A program made the position numbers and the translations under genes. From Antedon mediterranea (lineage: Eukaryota > Echinodermata > Crinoidea > Comatulida > Antedonidae): a stretch of DNA of 64,000 nucleotides. The stretch lies in contig NC_092678.1 of assembly GCF_964355755.1 (NCBI RefSeq), positions 4,560,922 through 4,624,921 on the forward strand. Direction: 5' to 3'. Shown piece after piece: positions 1 through 12,039 of this stretch (position 1 is its first letter; each line of letters begins with the position of its first letter). The notes below the pieces were generated by a model, which ran no database searches, was not told the DNA's origin, and was given only the letters and a program-made list of their open reading frames with translations.

Positions 1-543
1 TCGTACAGTAATTGTAGTTAATAATTCAATCTTAAACGTAATTTCATATTTATTTTTTATTGATTTAAAAGTTAATAATATTTTTAATAAATCCCATGTT
101 ATGCACTTTATCCGTCACCGTTTTAAGTGATTGCGGTTTGGAGAATGTGAAAAAAACAATTGGATTTATCTTTTTTGGTCATACCAAACATTTACAGTTA
201 AATAAATGAATGCATTGACGATCGAAAGAAATGTATTTGATTTAAAATTAAAACATAATATGAATGAATATACAAAACATTACAAATATTACGTACATAA
301 TGATTAAGTACATTTCAAGAATATTTTAGTTTTCTATATGAACTACCCCCTCTACAGTTTAATTATAATTTTGAAGTAAAGCAAACAAGAAAAGTACGAA
401 TTGCTGTCACTATTCACATTTAATGGGGGTTTTCCAGGTTTGACGACAAAGAGTGACAGTCGTGAATCATTCCCAGGATCCACAATGAGTTGGTGATGAT
501 TTAAAGTTTAGTTCGTCCAAAATGTGTTAATCTTGTTATTGAG
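1..543. other. No gene seen
   Basis: AT-rich DNA without a convincing open frame. A polypyrimidine AG near 435-438 could be a splice acceptor feeding the ORF at 544, but an in-frame TAA at 502 separates the two. Confidence 0.5.
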
Positions 544-831
544 ATGTTCAGTATGTGTGAAAACGCGAATTGCAACATTTTGCCCGGGCGCTTATTTTTA
601 GAAATTAAATCAATCAAATCGAGAGGTCAGAAAATCTATCTGAGTTTTCCAAGTACAGTATATCCAGAAAACTTCTATTGTATCGATCAGGTATTAATTC
701 AATTCAATGAAAAATATAGATATATAAATACAATAAAAGGAAGAGAAGAAGTACACAGCATTATCAAAATTTACAAATTATGGGGAGAGGACCAAAAACT
801 ATCTGTTGAGATAGTGCCTCTCTTCATTTAA
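544..831 (+). CDS. Short unassigned ORF (95 aa), possible terminal exon
   Basis: I do not recognise this protein. The frame is open from just after a TAA at 502 and runs through an ATG at 544 to TAA at 829. Composition is ordinary for a globular protein: mixed charged and hydrophobic residues, Cys near residues 5, 10 and 46, and short alternating hydrophobic stretches (LFLEIKS, KIYLSF, LSVEIV) suggesting beta strands. There is no signal peptide or membrane segment. It could be a single-exon gene, the last exon of a gene starting left of the window, or chance. Codon content is less AT-biased than the flanks, which mildly favours coding. No AATAAA lies close behind the stop. Confidence 0.25.
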   Translation: MFSMCENANCNILPGRLFLEIKSIKSRGQKIYLSFPSTVYPENFYCIDQVLIQFNEKYRYINTIKGREEVHSIIKIYKLWGEDQKLSVEIVPLFI

Positions 832-2924
832 AATACATTCTGGAATCTAACAACATATACTGTAATTATATCGTACTGCATTCATTGCATATAAGCTAGA
901 ATTGGTCTAATTTGATTTGATTATTAAATTTACAATTTGGCTCAATATTTACAGCACTGTTAGTTGGATCTGTGGTTGGGGAATTTCCGGGTTCCAATTG
1001 TAGAACCTTTCGAATTGCTTCACTCGTAAAACATTTTGTTCACAAATATATATATATATATATTCTGAATTAATGGTAATTTTTATTTGAGCATCATAAG
1101 CTAATTGTAATTATTTCACTTAACCTACCCTCTGATTAATATTGGAACGATCCATATATTAGTGGTCTAGTTAAAAGCAGAAAAAAAAAACCCTCTGTTT
1201 CCAAATCTAATCGAACTATAGTCCTGCTATAAAAACGTAAAATATTAGCATTTTTTAATCATGTTTACTTGTTGTTTTATTGAATGATAACAATCTTTGC
1301 TTAATTAACACCACTTTTGTAATGGTAGCTTCCAGTTTGTCAATAAAACTTCAAGATATTGAGTAAAAGTCATGTATTGAATCACCTTTTCGCTAAGGTA
1401 CGTCCTGCACCGTAATAATTTATTCATGATCATTGCTCCAAAATTAATAATAATTTTAATGAATTAAATACTATCGTACAGTATTTCTATATTCTATAAT
1501 AATAATTATCGAAATTTCAGCCACTTACGTTAAATTTTCTTTATATAATTATTTATGCTATTGACCACTAACTTTATCCGCGATACTGTTTATTACGTAA
1601 TTATTATCCGTGTAATATTCCAAAATAATAATTGAGTGTTAGCCCTCGTCTTCTCCATCTATTTGATTCGAGGGAGGATCAGAACGTACTGTATGTAAAA
1701 CAATGTAAATATAATCGTATTAGTACGATTCATGTTTTGCTTTTTTGGGGATGTAGCCTATTCTTTATTGAGGTTTGTTTTACGTACGTACCCTTCTAAA
1801 TTATTTTACATTAAAGTGAAGCGATTTTCTGAAAAAAAAAATTATAGGTCTATAATAATATTTTTAATTGATTGCTTTTTATTGATAATTGATATTAACT
1901 AAAACCCATATTTGTGATCATAAAACAAATTAAACATTTCAAATAAGAATAAGACTTTTAAAGTCACTTTAGGCCTACTAGGAAGAACAGAAATCGGTCG
2001 ATGAGTAATTCTTTTCCCCCCATTTTTAAATAATGGGATACTCCACGTGCTATTTTTGTGGGCAGAATAGATTTTTGCATGCAATAATACATTATACCAT
2101 ATGTAACAAAACGGGTAAGTAAATAAACAATCTATCTTAGCAGTTGGAAAAACCATCGCCACCACCATTGTTACCATTGTTCATTTATCTAAAACGAAAC
2201 CAAACAACATCATCTTTCTCTCTATCTCTATGGGAAAGCCACAGTGTCTATAAATACCGATAGTGGACAGCATTAGAGCAATAATTACATTTTGAGAATT
2301 TCCATTCAAACTCTTTATACATTTTGTGTGCCTATAATAACACATATCATCATATTGAAAAAGGTATAAAGATTTCATTTTTACTATTTTTCAATAATAA
2401 ATATGTCGGTAATTTTAACCACATTTTGCAATTTGAGTACAAAGGCAGCGATGTTTCCTTTTCATAGGTTTATTTTATAAAGAAATGACACATTCAGTCT
2501 CATATTTATACATTTTTGGTCATTTCCTTCACGTATAGTCTTGTTTTTTAAAAAAACAGGACAAGGACTGAAATAAATAAAATCATTTAATTGGTTTATG
2601 TTTGATTTAGACAGTGGTTCTGTATAGGCCTGAGAATTAGTAACAGCATTATTACAGTATAATATATCATACATTGATAAAGTAGCCACAAAGGTCAACT
2701 ATGAAAGTACTGTAATATCCAAGGTAAAAAATAGTATATGTAATAACAATTATTGTGGATCGGAGTTTTTTAAAGAATTAGTTTGTTTTAATGGCATTTA
2801 AAGCATTATTTGGTTGGTCTAAAAAAGCTTCCTCGTTAAAAATAATCATATCAAATCAAAGCGTTACTACACTGAACCCTAAGAGTAAAAGCTCAGACCA
2901 TCATTTTTACATTTCTACACAGCT
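832..2924. other. Gene-free AT-rich DNA
   Basis: No ORF here has protein-like composition. The stretch holds short A/T runs, a TA dinucleotide run near 1046-1060, and scattered TACTGTA words. Confidence 0.5.
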
Positions 2925-2998
2925 CACTATGTTGGTCGGTCGGTAAACACTAACCTGAGCACGCGACTGCAGCCATATATGGTCTTGTTTATGTTGTG
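2925..2998 (-). repeat. Dispersed repeat, copy A (pair with 14525-14613)
   Basis: The block around GTTGGTCGGTCGGTAAACAC reappears, reverse-complemented and diverged, at 14525-14613 between lectin copies 1 and 2. Similarity runs about 75-85 bp and includes GAGCACG, the ACTGCAGCCAT region and the AGCYCACTATGTTGG end. It is probably a fragment of a dispersed mobile repeat; the family is not identified. Confidence 0.6.
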
Positions 2999-3756
2999 GA
3001 ATAGACTTCTAAAATAAAATAAAAAATTGCTTATTGTTATTTTAAACTGATTACTATATTATATTATCGGGTTGTTTTTAGTATGCAAATAATTATTAAT
3101 ATATACATTTACTCATTGTTTATTGTTGTTATTGTTTATCATTCCAAATGATGACATACTAATGACTGGAATATAATCGAAGCCGCATCGGAAAACAGCT
3201 GCTGTCATATCGCATGCTATTTTTATCACAAAACTTCCCATCCAGGGTCTAAATTGCTTCATCGCAGCTCTTAATACAACATTTGGAAATTATGATTTTG
3301 AAATCGTGCTAATTTGAGTTTCACAATGGGAAGGAATTTTTTCATTTATCATTATTTTTATTATAATTTTGAGTCATTTTTTATCTGAACCGTGTCGTCA
3401 GTATTTCTTAGCCCCATCTAGAAGCCCCATCTTTTAGTTGGTATGCAAAAGTAATCTTAAAAAGAGCCTATCTCGAAATCAAGCTCACTACTGGGCTTTT
3501 TTTTTCAAGATAGAAACTATTTGAATATCAAAGGATTGGACCCTATATTTTTAAAACTACACAAGTCAGATTTTTACAATTCTTTTTTTAAATTTTAATA
3601 TTGATACAAAATATTAACAGGCAATGTATGCTATTAACTTCTGATGTTGCTGCAATGATTAAACAAAAAGTCGAGCGGCGTTTTTTGTAACTTGTAAGAA
3701 ATATTTCTTGTTTAAATTTGTTTATTTCAGTACATTTTCCAATAGTAAAAGGAAAA

Positions 3757-3809
3757 TTTATAGCCTAAATTAAACAAAATTAGTAATTATGTTTAATTTA
3801 GGCTATAAA
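3757..3809. repeat. Perfect 20-bp hairpin, 13-nt loop
   Basis: The left arm TTTATAGCCTAAATTAAACA (3757-3776) is exactly complementary to 3790-3809. It lies about 310 bp upstream of the UBAN-gene ATG. It could be a tiny MITE relic, a small-RNA hairpin or a cruciform site. Confidence 0.8.
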
Positions 3810-3970
3810 TGCTCTAACGTGTTGGCAGTACTATTACAGTATTAATTGCTCTCGGGTTTTCCAGAACCACATTATCTATTGTATTTACAAGACAAATAGG
3901 CGGCGTTCCATACGGTACATGTACAACTGTAATTTCCAATCTAACTATTTTTAGTTTACCTCGCTAGGCA

Positions 3971-3976
3971 TATATA
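3971..3976 (+). promoter_or_regulatory. Possible TATA box of the UBAN gene
   Basis: TATATA occurs about 150 bp before the ATG at 4123. Position and strand fit a core promoter, but TATA words are common in this AT-rich DNA and no transcription start is visible. Confidence 0.2.
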
Positions 3977-4122
3977 GGCCTAATACAGAAGCTTCCTCAC
4001 TTTACTCATAGCAAGTAACCCACGAGTGCAGGCAAACGGTGAAATCCCTAAATAACTTCAAAGGGTAATACCGCTTGGTGTGAGTAGAATCAAGTTGTAC
4101 ACATTTTGTTAAAATAAAATTA

Positions 4123-4563
4123 ATGATGTCATTCAATCCAAAACATGATAGCGCTTATAATAGCTCTGGTGCGGACGGGGCGCGGGTCGTTCATGGTCTG
4201 GTGAAAACTGAAGAAATTCCTCGTCGGGCAGCAGAGAAGGTTAGGCCTAGCACAGATGATACCCAATTGTTACGGGACGAAATAGTTTTATTAAAAAAAG
4301 ATTTAAAATGTGTACACCTTCTAGAACAGTTGTTAAAAGACCGCGATAAATCATTGAACCATTTAGAGAAGACGGTAAAAAGCTATAAAATGTGTATTGA
4401 ACATTTACAATGGCGGTTACATAAACACAACTTGGACTCATCTGTTGATTTAAAAGAACACGAGATATTCGAGCCTGGCCACGATAAACAGATATTAAAA
4501 TCTTTGTTGGACGACGCTATACGATATAAAAGACTACTTGATGAAAATTACAGCTCCGAAGAG
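4123..4563 (+). CDS. UBAN-domain coiled-coil protein, exon 1 (residues 1-147)
   Basis: First coding exon of the NEMO/optineurin/ABIN-like gene completed at 5540-6889. Two tandem ATGs open it; the first is used here because the frame upstream is not protein-like. It ends in GAG followed by donor GTAAGA at 4564, phase 0. The 147 residues start with a polar, probably disordered segment of about 50 residues. They continue as a heptad-rich coiled coil (LLRDEIVLLKKDLKCVHLLE, then LLKDRDKSLNHLEKTV). Reading on past the donor gives a low-complexity tail and an early stop, supporting the splice. Intron 1 (4564-5539) is 976 bp. Confidence 0.75.
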
Positions 4564-5539
4564 GTAAGATTTATTATAAAAAATTATATTGTAATATTAT
4601 TTTTTAATTTGATTCATGTTTTTATTCCAGCAGATTTTACCTCTCCCTCCCCAAATGTTACCTCTCCCTCCCCATGTTATTTATACTTTTATATCTATGC
4701 AGTAGTATCCATTTATAAATCTATGTTAAATGTACGCTAATAATGCCATATGCTTACTATGAAACTTAACATAACATATATATATATATAAAAATGATTT
4801 TGTTTATTCTCGTCCATGTTATATTGCCAAATAAAATTGTTACTAAAGACGTAGGCCTATATAAATCTTTTTTAATTATTATTAGTTTTCAAGAACATCT
4901 CCCTGTTAATATGCAAAGTCATAAACCAAATTGACACGTGGGCGACCCCTTTCTTTTCAATTCGATTCAAACTCCAACAGCTTATAAAATTCTTTTGTTT
5001 GCACAATTTAATTGTTCTCATTTGTACAGTTCAGTGTACACTGTCACAGCCCCTTTAAAAACCGGTTGAAACTGGAATCTTGTAAATTCCATTCTGCTAT
5101 TTTTGGTTAGCTCTGTATGTATGATGACTATAATCAATCCACATATTAAAGGGATCAACTCAACAGTGTTGTTACTTAAATTGTGAATTATATAATCAGT
5201 ACCAGTGTATTGTATGGTTTAATCAGACAACTCCCTGGTTTAATAACCACTGATACTGTATAACAGTTTGCTATTTGTATTCAGCATTCTATACTCTAAG
5301 TGTTAATTCAATACAGTAACAGTTTGATGAAAATGATCAAATACAGGTCAAAATATTGAATCACACTGCTTTATTATAATTCTGTACTTTTATCATCACA
5401 ATTTCAACATATTGTATGAATGTAAAAGTGTATAGAATATTTCTTTTTATTTAGTATTTATCAGTAATGACAACAATACTGATAATGATTTGAAGTATTT
5501 AATCTTTGAAATTATTACATTCATTTTTTTTGTGTTCAG

Positions 5540-6889
5540 GTTGCCGAAGCAAAGGAGACCATATCTGCTCTTGAGGAAGAAGTTAGTAAGCTGTCTAGAC
5601 AACTGAAACTAAAAGAAACAGAACTCAGTGATGTTTTAACTCAAATGAGATCTTCAGACAATGAGAAAGATATAATAATTAGTAAGTTACAATGTCAGTT
5701 ACAAGATTGTCGTACACAGCGTTCCGATGAGGACGCTGTTCGTGGCATGTTGAGTTCCGAATTAAGAAAATTGAAATCAAATACAGAAAAATTAGTTGAA
5801 GAGAAAAAGAAAATAACAAAGGAACTGAAAGAATATGCGCAAAGAGAGAAGATATGGGCAAAAGAAAGAAAAATGTTTATTGACCACGTCAAAATTCTTA
5901 ATCCAGAATCAAATTTGAGTTTAGAAGATGAGTGTAAAACACTTCAAGAACAGGTGCGAAATTTAAGCCGCGAAAATGCAGATTTAAGTAAACAATTGAA
6001 AGATGTCATTAGCATGAACACTCGCTGGCAGAAATACTCCGATCAAAGAGAAGCACACGTTGTACAGTTGACACAAAAATTAAAAATATCTGAAAATAAG
6101 GTTTTAGAGAAGTATTGCCAAGATCTTGTTGAAAAAGTCGCTGAACTTGAGAGGGCGCAAAAAGAGAAAGAAACCCAACGAAAAAAAGAAATTGACGCTG
6201 CTGTTCTTAGTTTAGAAACCGATTTAGGAAAAGCATGTGACCTAAATAGCAGACTTCACGAGAGGATAGCAACGCTAGAAAAACAGGTTAAGGAGAAGCA
6301 GGCATCTGATGAACAATGTGAACAAATTATGCTTTTAGAACACCAGGTTAGTTCAATAACTGAAGATTTCAAATTGGAAAGAGCAGATCGTGCACAGATT
6401 CAAGGAAGGTATCAAGAGTTACTACAAAAGAATGGAAAACTCTCACAAATGATTGTTGAAAAGAATCAAGTAATTCTTCGATATCAAGAAAAAGAACAAC
6501 AACACCAAAAATATCAACAATATCAACAAGCATTTAAACATTTTCCTCAAACGTGTGGGTTTGGAGAAGCCGCAAAATTGTCACAAAGTTACTTGCCTGA
6601 AATGGTGGAAGCTGATGGAGTTGATTGTCCCGATTCTAGTCCAAAAACCATAGATCCAATTAAAAATAAACAATCTACTTCTAAAACTGAAGCTTTTGGT
6701 GAATTAGTAGGAAACCAAGTTGATGAGGAAGCAGCAGATGGTAGTTTGGTGGAGGAGGGGGATGATGAATTATTGCGCTGTCCTTGTTGTTTGAAAGAGT
6801 TTAAGGTCATGGAACATGCTCAGTTAGTTGATCATTTAGATACCTGTGATGGCCAAGTTTATGATGATGATGATATAGAAATTGGTTGA
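5540..6889 (+). CDS. UBAN-domain coiled-coil protein, exon 2: ubiquitin-binding motif and C-terminal zinc finger
   Basis: Acceptor TGTGTTCAG ends at 5539; the exon continues in phase 0 for 449 residues to TGA at 6887, making a 596-residue protein with exon 1. Residues about 148-480 are near-continuous coiled coil. Residues 423-431 read DFKLERADR, matching the UBAN/CoZi signature of NEMO, optineurin and ABIN/TNIP proteins, where it binds linear or K63 ubiquitin chains. After a Gln-rich and acidic linker, residues 561-583 form a C-x2-C-x14-H-x3-C zinc finger placed as in NEMO and optineurin. The length is close to human optineurin (577) and TNIP1 (636). Inferred role: cytosolic ubiquitin-sensing adaptor in NF-kappaB, TBK1 or selective-autophagy signalling. 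Which of the three subfamilies it belongs to cannot be settled by eye; UBAN plus terminal finger favours NEMO/optineurin, while the ERxDR form resembles ABIN. Confidence 0.75.
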   Translation, partial: VAEAKETISALEEEVSKLSRQLKLKETELSDVLTQMRSSDNEKDIIISKLQCQLQDCRTQRSDEDAVRGMLSSELRKLKSNTEKLVEEKKKITKELKEYAQREKIWAKERKMFIDHVKILNPESNLSLEDECKTLQEQVRNLSRENADLSKQLKDVISMNTRWQKYSDQREAHVVQLTQKLKISENKVLEKYCQDLVEKVAELERAQKEKETQRKKEIDAAVLSLETDLGKACDLNSRLHERIATLEKQVKEKQASDEQCEQIMLLEHQVSSITEDFKLERADRAQIQGRYQELLQKNGKLSQMIVEKNQVILRYQEKEQQHQKYQQYQQAFKHFPQTCGFGEAAKLSQSYLPEMVEADGVDCPDSSPKTIDPIKNKQSTSKTEAFGELVGNQVDEEAADGSLVEEGDDELLRCPCCLKEFKVMEHAQLVDHLDTCDGQVYDDDDIEIG

Positions 6890-7411
6890 TAACTTTGATT
6901 AACAAAATTGACCGCAAGTACAGTATTACAAATTAAAAAGTTATACCGGTACACTTTCCTAAGCAACCACCTTAAAAATGCAATCTGCAAAATTGAAATT
7001 AATACAAAATTTAAACTTTTAGTATTAAAATAACTTATAATTTTAAAACAAAAACAAAACTAAGTTCAAAGCAATTAAAATTCATAATTCCAGTAAAAAT
7101 GAAACTGTTTGTAATACTAATTACTTTCACTATGCAATACCGTATTTTATACTTTTCAAACTTGGTGCTATTTCCATCACAGGTAACTGGATGTCTTCAC
7201 TAATATTATGTGCAATATGTTTCATCATCAGTATTAAAGAACTTAACGGGTACAGTGGCTTTTTCACCATCCTTCATTACTGCCATTTTGTTAAAAGAAG
7301 GTGCTTTTTATTTATTGTTGTTAAAGAAATGTAAATAGTTAAAGAAGAGTACTCTGTAGAGAATGAGCTGTTTGTTTGTTTTAAAATAGTTGTTTTCTTG
7401 TTATAAATAAT

Positions 7412-7421
7412 AATAAATAAA
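7412..7421 (+). terminator. Poly(A) signals of the UBAN gene
   Basis: Two overlapping AATAAA hexamers (7412-7417 and 7416-7421) lie about 520 bp after the stop and are followed by a T/G-rich stretch near 7468-7500, as expected of a cleavage site. Confidence 0.5.
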
Positions 7422-7563
7422 AGGAATATTATAAAACAAATTAAAATAAAATCATTTTTATCATATATATTGTTTTTGTTTCTTTTAAATGTACTTTTGT
7501 TACATAGCTATTTCGTGTGAATTCGGTAACTACCGTGCGATTACCAATAACACCACAATTCAG

Positions 7564-7609
7564 ACCAATCACAAGCGATGGATTATCCAACCTGTCGCTT
7601 GTCATTGGT
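7564..7609. repeat. Inverted repeat with outward CCAAT boxes
   Basis: ACCAATCACAAGCGA (7564-7578) pairs with 7595-7609 at 14 of 15 positions. It places a CCAAT box on each strand just beyond the UBAN gene 3' end. It may be a promoter-like element or a MITE remnant. Confidence 0.5.
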
Positions 7610-8350
7610 TAATTTTGAAAAACTGTATTTTAATTACTTAACGGGACGCGGCAATAACTAATGTACTTTAATTTACCAGCTTTTTATTACACCAATTGAA
7701 AACTAACTTCATCATAACGCCATTCTTTCGTTATTATACTGTAATACAACAACCAATTGAATACACAGTTTTACAATACTGTAGTATGATTTTATGTTTA
7801 TAATACGAGAAGCCCGGTACGGTGACGGGAATGTCCCACATTTAATTGAAAAGATAACTGGCGAATAGAACGCTGGCACACACGAGGAAATAACTGTATC
7901 AACGCTTTATTTGGTCGTACAGCATTCAATCGTACCGGAGTTTTATGTATCGGGAAATTACTTTTATAAATTTCCTAACAATTCAACACGTAATGAGTGT
8001 ATAAATGACCATACCCGACAGTCGAACACACACCAACTAATATTCTTAATCTAATATGCGGATATAACGAGGAGGGAAAACTCTACCATTTATACTTTTT
8101 TCTTCAAATTTCCACGTTTTTTGAATGTTTATTTTTCATTTCTTTTGGTTTTGATCTATTTGTCATCTACTTGTGATACATGTGACATTCCTAGTGACAC
8201 CATTATTTGTATTCCTTTTTCACATCCGTTTAAAATGTCACTATATTTCATTTGTCATTATTTTTGGTCACATTTATTACCAAGAATGTTTACTCATTTT
8301 CTAATTTTTCTCCAATCCCTTTTCACGTTCCTATTGCATGCATCTTTCAG

Positions 8351-8466
8351 ATATTATGGTTCCGTCTACCAAATCCTCCAGGAATTATCCAAATCCAGGA
8401 TTTTAATCGAAATCAAATCGGAACCATGTTCGTCACACCCAAAAAGAACGTTCTTACTTCACGAAG
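8351..8466 (+). CDS. Candidate orphan exon (weak)
   Basis: A 116-nt segment lies between a fair acceptor (ATCTTTCAG, ending 8350) and a good donor (GTATGT at 8467). One frame is open and protein-like, with Pro, Asn, Gln and Ile spread evenly. No domain is recognisable and no partner exon was found, so it may be chance. A longer open frame from 8121 crosses the region in another frame and begins with a hydrophobic stretch, but its composition looks like translated AT-rich DNA. Confidence 0.15.
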
Positions 8467-11037
8467 GTATGTTTTATACACTATTTATCTACAGTAAATA
8501 CAAATTAGCATTACAGTACTTTAAATCGAATGGAAAAGACATTGGCAGCAGTAGGCCTTTGGTCTAATAAATTACACTTTTACATGATTTACATTTTGTA
8601 CAATGGTGGAAATTACCAAACATCAAAATAGCTTGTGTAACGTTTATTGGAAATTACAACGGATACCGAAATATCCGGCAGTTAAGTGTTTTTCAAGGAT
8701 GATCTCGAACAATGCACAATGGCTTTTATTCTAATTGCTTATAACTTATTATTTTTTATTTACAGTATTATGTATTTTTTTGCGCATTAATACGTGTTAA
8801 ATCGTGTGCGGTCAAAGTCTGTATTTCAAAAATAGAATATGGAATTTTTGTGTTTTTGTACAATAACATATGAAAACGTGATTATTGCATTCTATAGAGT
8901 TTGCGCAGTTCGTGTGTTTAATTTGTTCATGGGGAAAACCTAGAGGGTGGTAGGATTCGAACCAAGGATTGTTGTTTGGGTTTGTTGTTCTTTATGGCTA
9001 TAATGGGTATTGACAATATGTACTGTGTGACAATGGTAGATCGCGCTCGCGCACGTACCTCCTAACAATAGTGTTGGGGCAGAGTAAAGAGAGAAAAAGA
9101 AGTCAACTATAGGTCGATTTGTAGTAGCGCGCGGATAAAAATTGAGTACATTAATTTACATTAGTGTATACTACCACCAAAATATTGTACTCAACCGTAT
9201 GTTGGTGGGTGCTTTTGGCAACATCCTTTGACGGGTCCCGCGGCGCTAACTTTCTATTTATTGCCTGGGGTGGATGATGACAACCTTCACGTGGTCCACC
9301 CTGTTCTTACTAATGTCATCAGCCTCTTGGCCTAACATTGTTTTAGCTTTTAGTTTAGTTTTTAGCAGACGATCATTGTACATATAACTTATATACTTTA
9401 TATGCTTTTATTCTTTATAGTATAATCAGTTAGTGTTAAGCCAACCAAATAAGACTGCAAGCAAGTACATACAGTATATGTATTCTGGGTCGGGGAATTT
9501 TGAGATGATTTATCTTGCTCCTATTGGTCTTTGGTCGGTCATACCACTTCAACCAACGATAATTATTGTTATTGATTATCGCGTTAGTAACGCACTCGTG
9601 AGAGGTCGCATGATTGTTATGTGGGTGATAGTACAGCGTTGCATCACAACCGTTTTAAATTTGTCATATGTTTATAATCCGTGTATCATACGGGATAAGG
9701 GTTTAACCCAATACTGGGTTTAGCCCAGTACTCCCTTTTTTTTTACACAATTGTTACCGGGTTATTGAACTTAAAACGAGGATATTTGACCCCATTTGAC
9801 GCACAATTATTATACCGCTCGCGGAGAGACGCTTCTGCGTTTAGACAAAATATCCACCTTGATGTTATTTTAATTTTTCTTTAATCTTTTTCTTTCTTCG
9901 CAACAAAACGCCTTCGTAACACCTACATGAAAGTACGTATTTTAAAACAGACATCCGTAACGTCGCTGACGAAGGCCTGTGACTTATGCGTCATAAACAC
10001 GTGGGCTCTACATATTTTGCTCATCCTTTGGGATCGTTGTTATTTTAAAATTCATGTTAAAAATCAAATTTAGAAAAAAGATATAGTTCTATTATATCTC
10101 TATGGCAAAAACCTTTGTTGTTTTTCTTGGACACGACGTCCAGTGTTTAATTGGACCATAGAGATATTAATATCTCTATGATTGGACCGAAATTCTTGAA
10201 GGAAATAAATTTGATTATTAAAGTCTTGCATGCGAAATTAATTAGGATTAATTTAGAATTGGTGTTGATAAATTATCATCACGTTTTTCACGATTCATTA
10301 CATAAATGATCCGGATTTCAGACCAGCAGAATTACCACATGTTTATCTGCTCGACTTTATGCACAATATGTTGGAGTGTCCTCCAGATAACAGCTGATTA
10401 AAAAGTTGGTTTTGGATTTTCCCAAGTACATCTATATTGTGGTGGTGCTTTAAACTATGAAGTCTTTAGTTACAACAATGCTTTTAATAATAACGTCTCA
10501 TGAGTTGCAGTGCTATAGTGCAACGTTTATAGAACAATATTCCCTCCTTTTATGAGTAAAAGGCCTGCCGCCGTGCGTAAATCTAGGCTACTACTCTACT
10601 TTATAGTTGCAATACACTAGGAAATGGACTAGACTCTATAATGAAAGAGTTAAATTGTAATTTAACTCTTCCCTGATAATAGGCCTCTCTTTTTACAGTA
10701 CTTAGTCTTTTCATACCTATTTGCAATAAAAAATCTCGTTATGCAATTTTGTTATTTCGTGTTGATTGAACCATTGACTAGCTTATAATATAATCTCCGA
10801 CATTCCGCGTTGAACAATGTTTGGCATGTAATACCCATATTTCAAAATTTGGATTTTTTGTGCATTTATAAATAACGAATAGGATAGATAATGATATGTA
10901 TTATCTAAGACAACTTATTTGTTCAAATATAGAGAATTTATTATTATCCCTGTGATGTTTATACTGTATATTTAATTTTCTATTTTTAGACCAATGAAAT
11001 TTCCGTCATGGTATTTTGTGTAATATTTAATAATACG
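8467..11037. other. Gene-free interval
   Basis: No convincing ORF. It contains a GC-richer patch near 9180-9310, two overlapping short hairpins at 9705-9730, a short palindrome of ATATCTCTATGG-type sequence near 10140-10185, and a 26-bp palindrome at 10645-10670. Confidence 0.45.
10645..10670. repeat. 26-bp palindrome
   Basis: AAGAGTTAAATT, two central bases, then its exact reverse complement. No flanking duplication was noticed. Confidence 0.8.
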
Positions 11038-11181
11038 CGATTATGACCGTTGGGGGAGACAAATCTTCCGCTCGTATGGTACGCTGATAATGCATTTAAT
11101 TAACGATCTTTGATGTTTAAAACGAATGGACAAAACGAAAAAAAATAAAAAATTCACAAGTACATGTCACTTCAATCAACT

Positions 11182-11187
11182 TTTATT
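11182..11187 (-). terminator. Possible poly(A) signal, lectin copy 1
   Basis: AATAAA on the minus strand, within a block conserved in all three units (14242-14247 for copy 2, 17428-17433 for copy 3), about 1 kb past the PAN exon of copies 2 and 3. Conservation of the block supports it only weakly, because the whole unit is duplicated. Confidence 0.3.
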
Positions 11188-11585
11188 AATATGAAAAATA
11201 ATGAACAATGACATGGTAACAATAGTGTTATTGGTCGTGCCTTTGATAGTAACACAATAGGCAAAGCCATTTTAATTAATTAAAATTTTTTTCTGGATTT
11301 GTCAAAACAGTTATTTCTTTTTATTTCTGAAGACACAAGTTCCATGTATAACCGTATGAAAATATATTAGCAATAGTCGATTTTCATTCTACTTTACAAT
11401 ATTATAAAGAAAATGTCAGAAAATGTGATATATAAAATACATTAAATTAGTTAAATATTCAAAACTGTTTTCTTTAAAAGAAATAGTATTGTAGGTATGT
11501 AGGTAACATTTGCTGTTAAGGATAGGAGAGCATTATAGCTAATAACCGACACATTTCTGATATTTTTCACCATACACTCTCACAC

Positions 11586-12039
11586 AAAATTTCGTCCCTC
11601 ACTTATTACCAGTAACTCTATACTATACATTGGCCCCAAATTATAGGAACAACTACCAATTCAGCTGAAATCTAAGATTTCCGTAGCCAGTTTTAAAATC
11701 ACCTATAAGCAATCACTAATTAACAACTACATTTCCTAATTTATTTATTTTTTAATCTGTTTTGTTGATTTTACAGTAAATAACCATGTATTAGTTAGTT
11801 TTAACCTTTTTGGCATATTTATTTATTTATAACATTCAATGTTTTTTATATATTTTTTCCTCATAATATTTTAGATTTATTAGTTTTCTTGTCATGTCGA
11901 CAACTGTTCACGTGGTCAATGCTTAAAGTAATTTTTACTTATTTTGATCTATTTTCACACATTGTCTTCTTTTTTTTTTCTTTCTTATAGTTCATTGGTC
12001 AATGTGTGGAAAATAAATAAATGAAACAAACAAACAAAC
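11586..12039 (+). mobile_element. 5'-truncated non-LTR retrotransposon (LINE) 3' end
   Basis: The plus-strand frame around 11630-11735 has the form YIGPKL, one stop, then PIQLKSKISVASFK. This resembles the extreme C-terminus of CR1/L2/Jockey-type reverse transcriptases (GPxLWNxLPxxIKxxxSxxxFK). It ends in an AAAC-rich tail. The paralogous flank near 14640-14670 lacks it: CACTCACAC joins TAAGAAAG directly there, while here CTCTCACAC and TGAGAAAG are split by about 454 bp. So the insertion followed the duplication. Confidence 0.65.
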
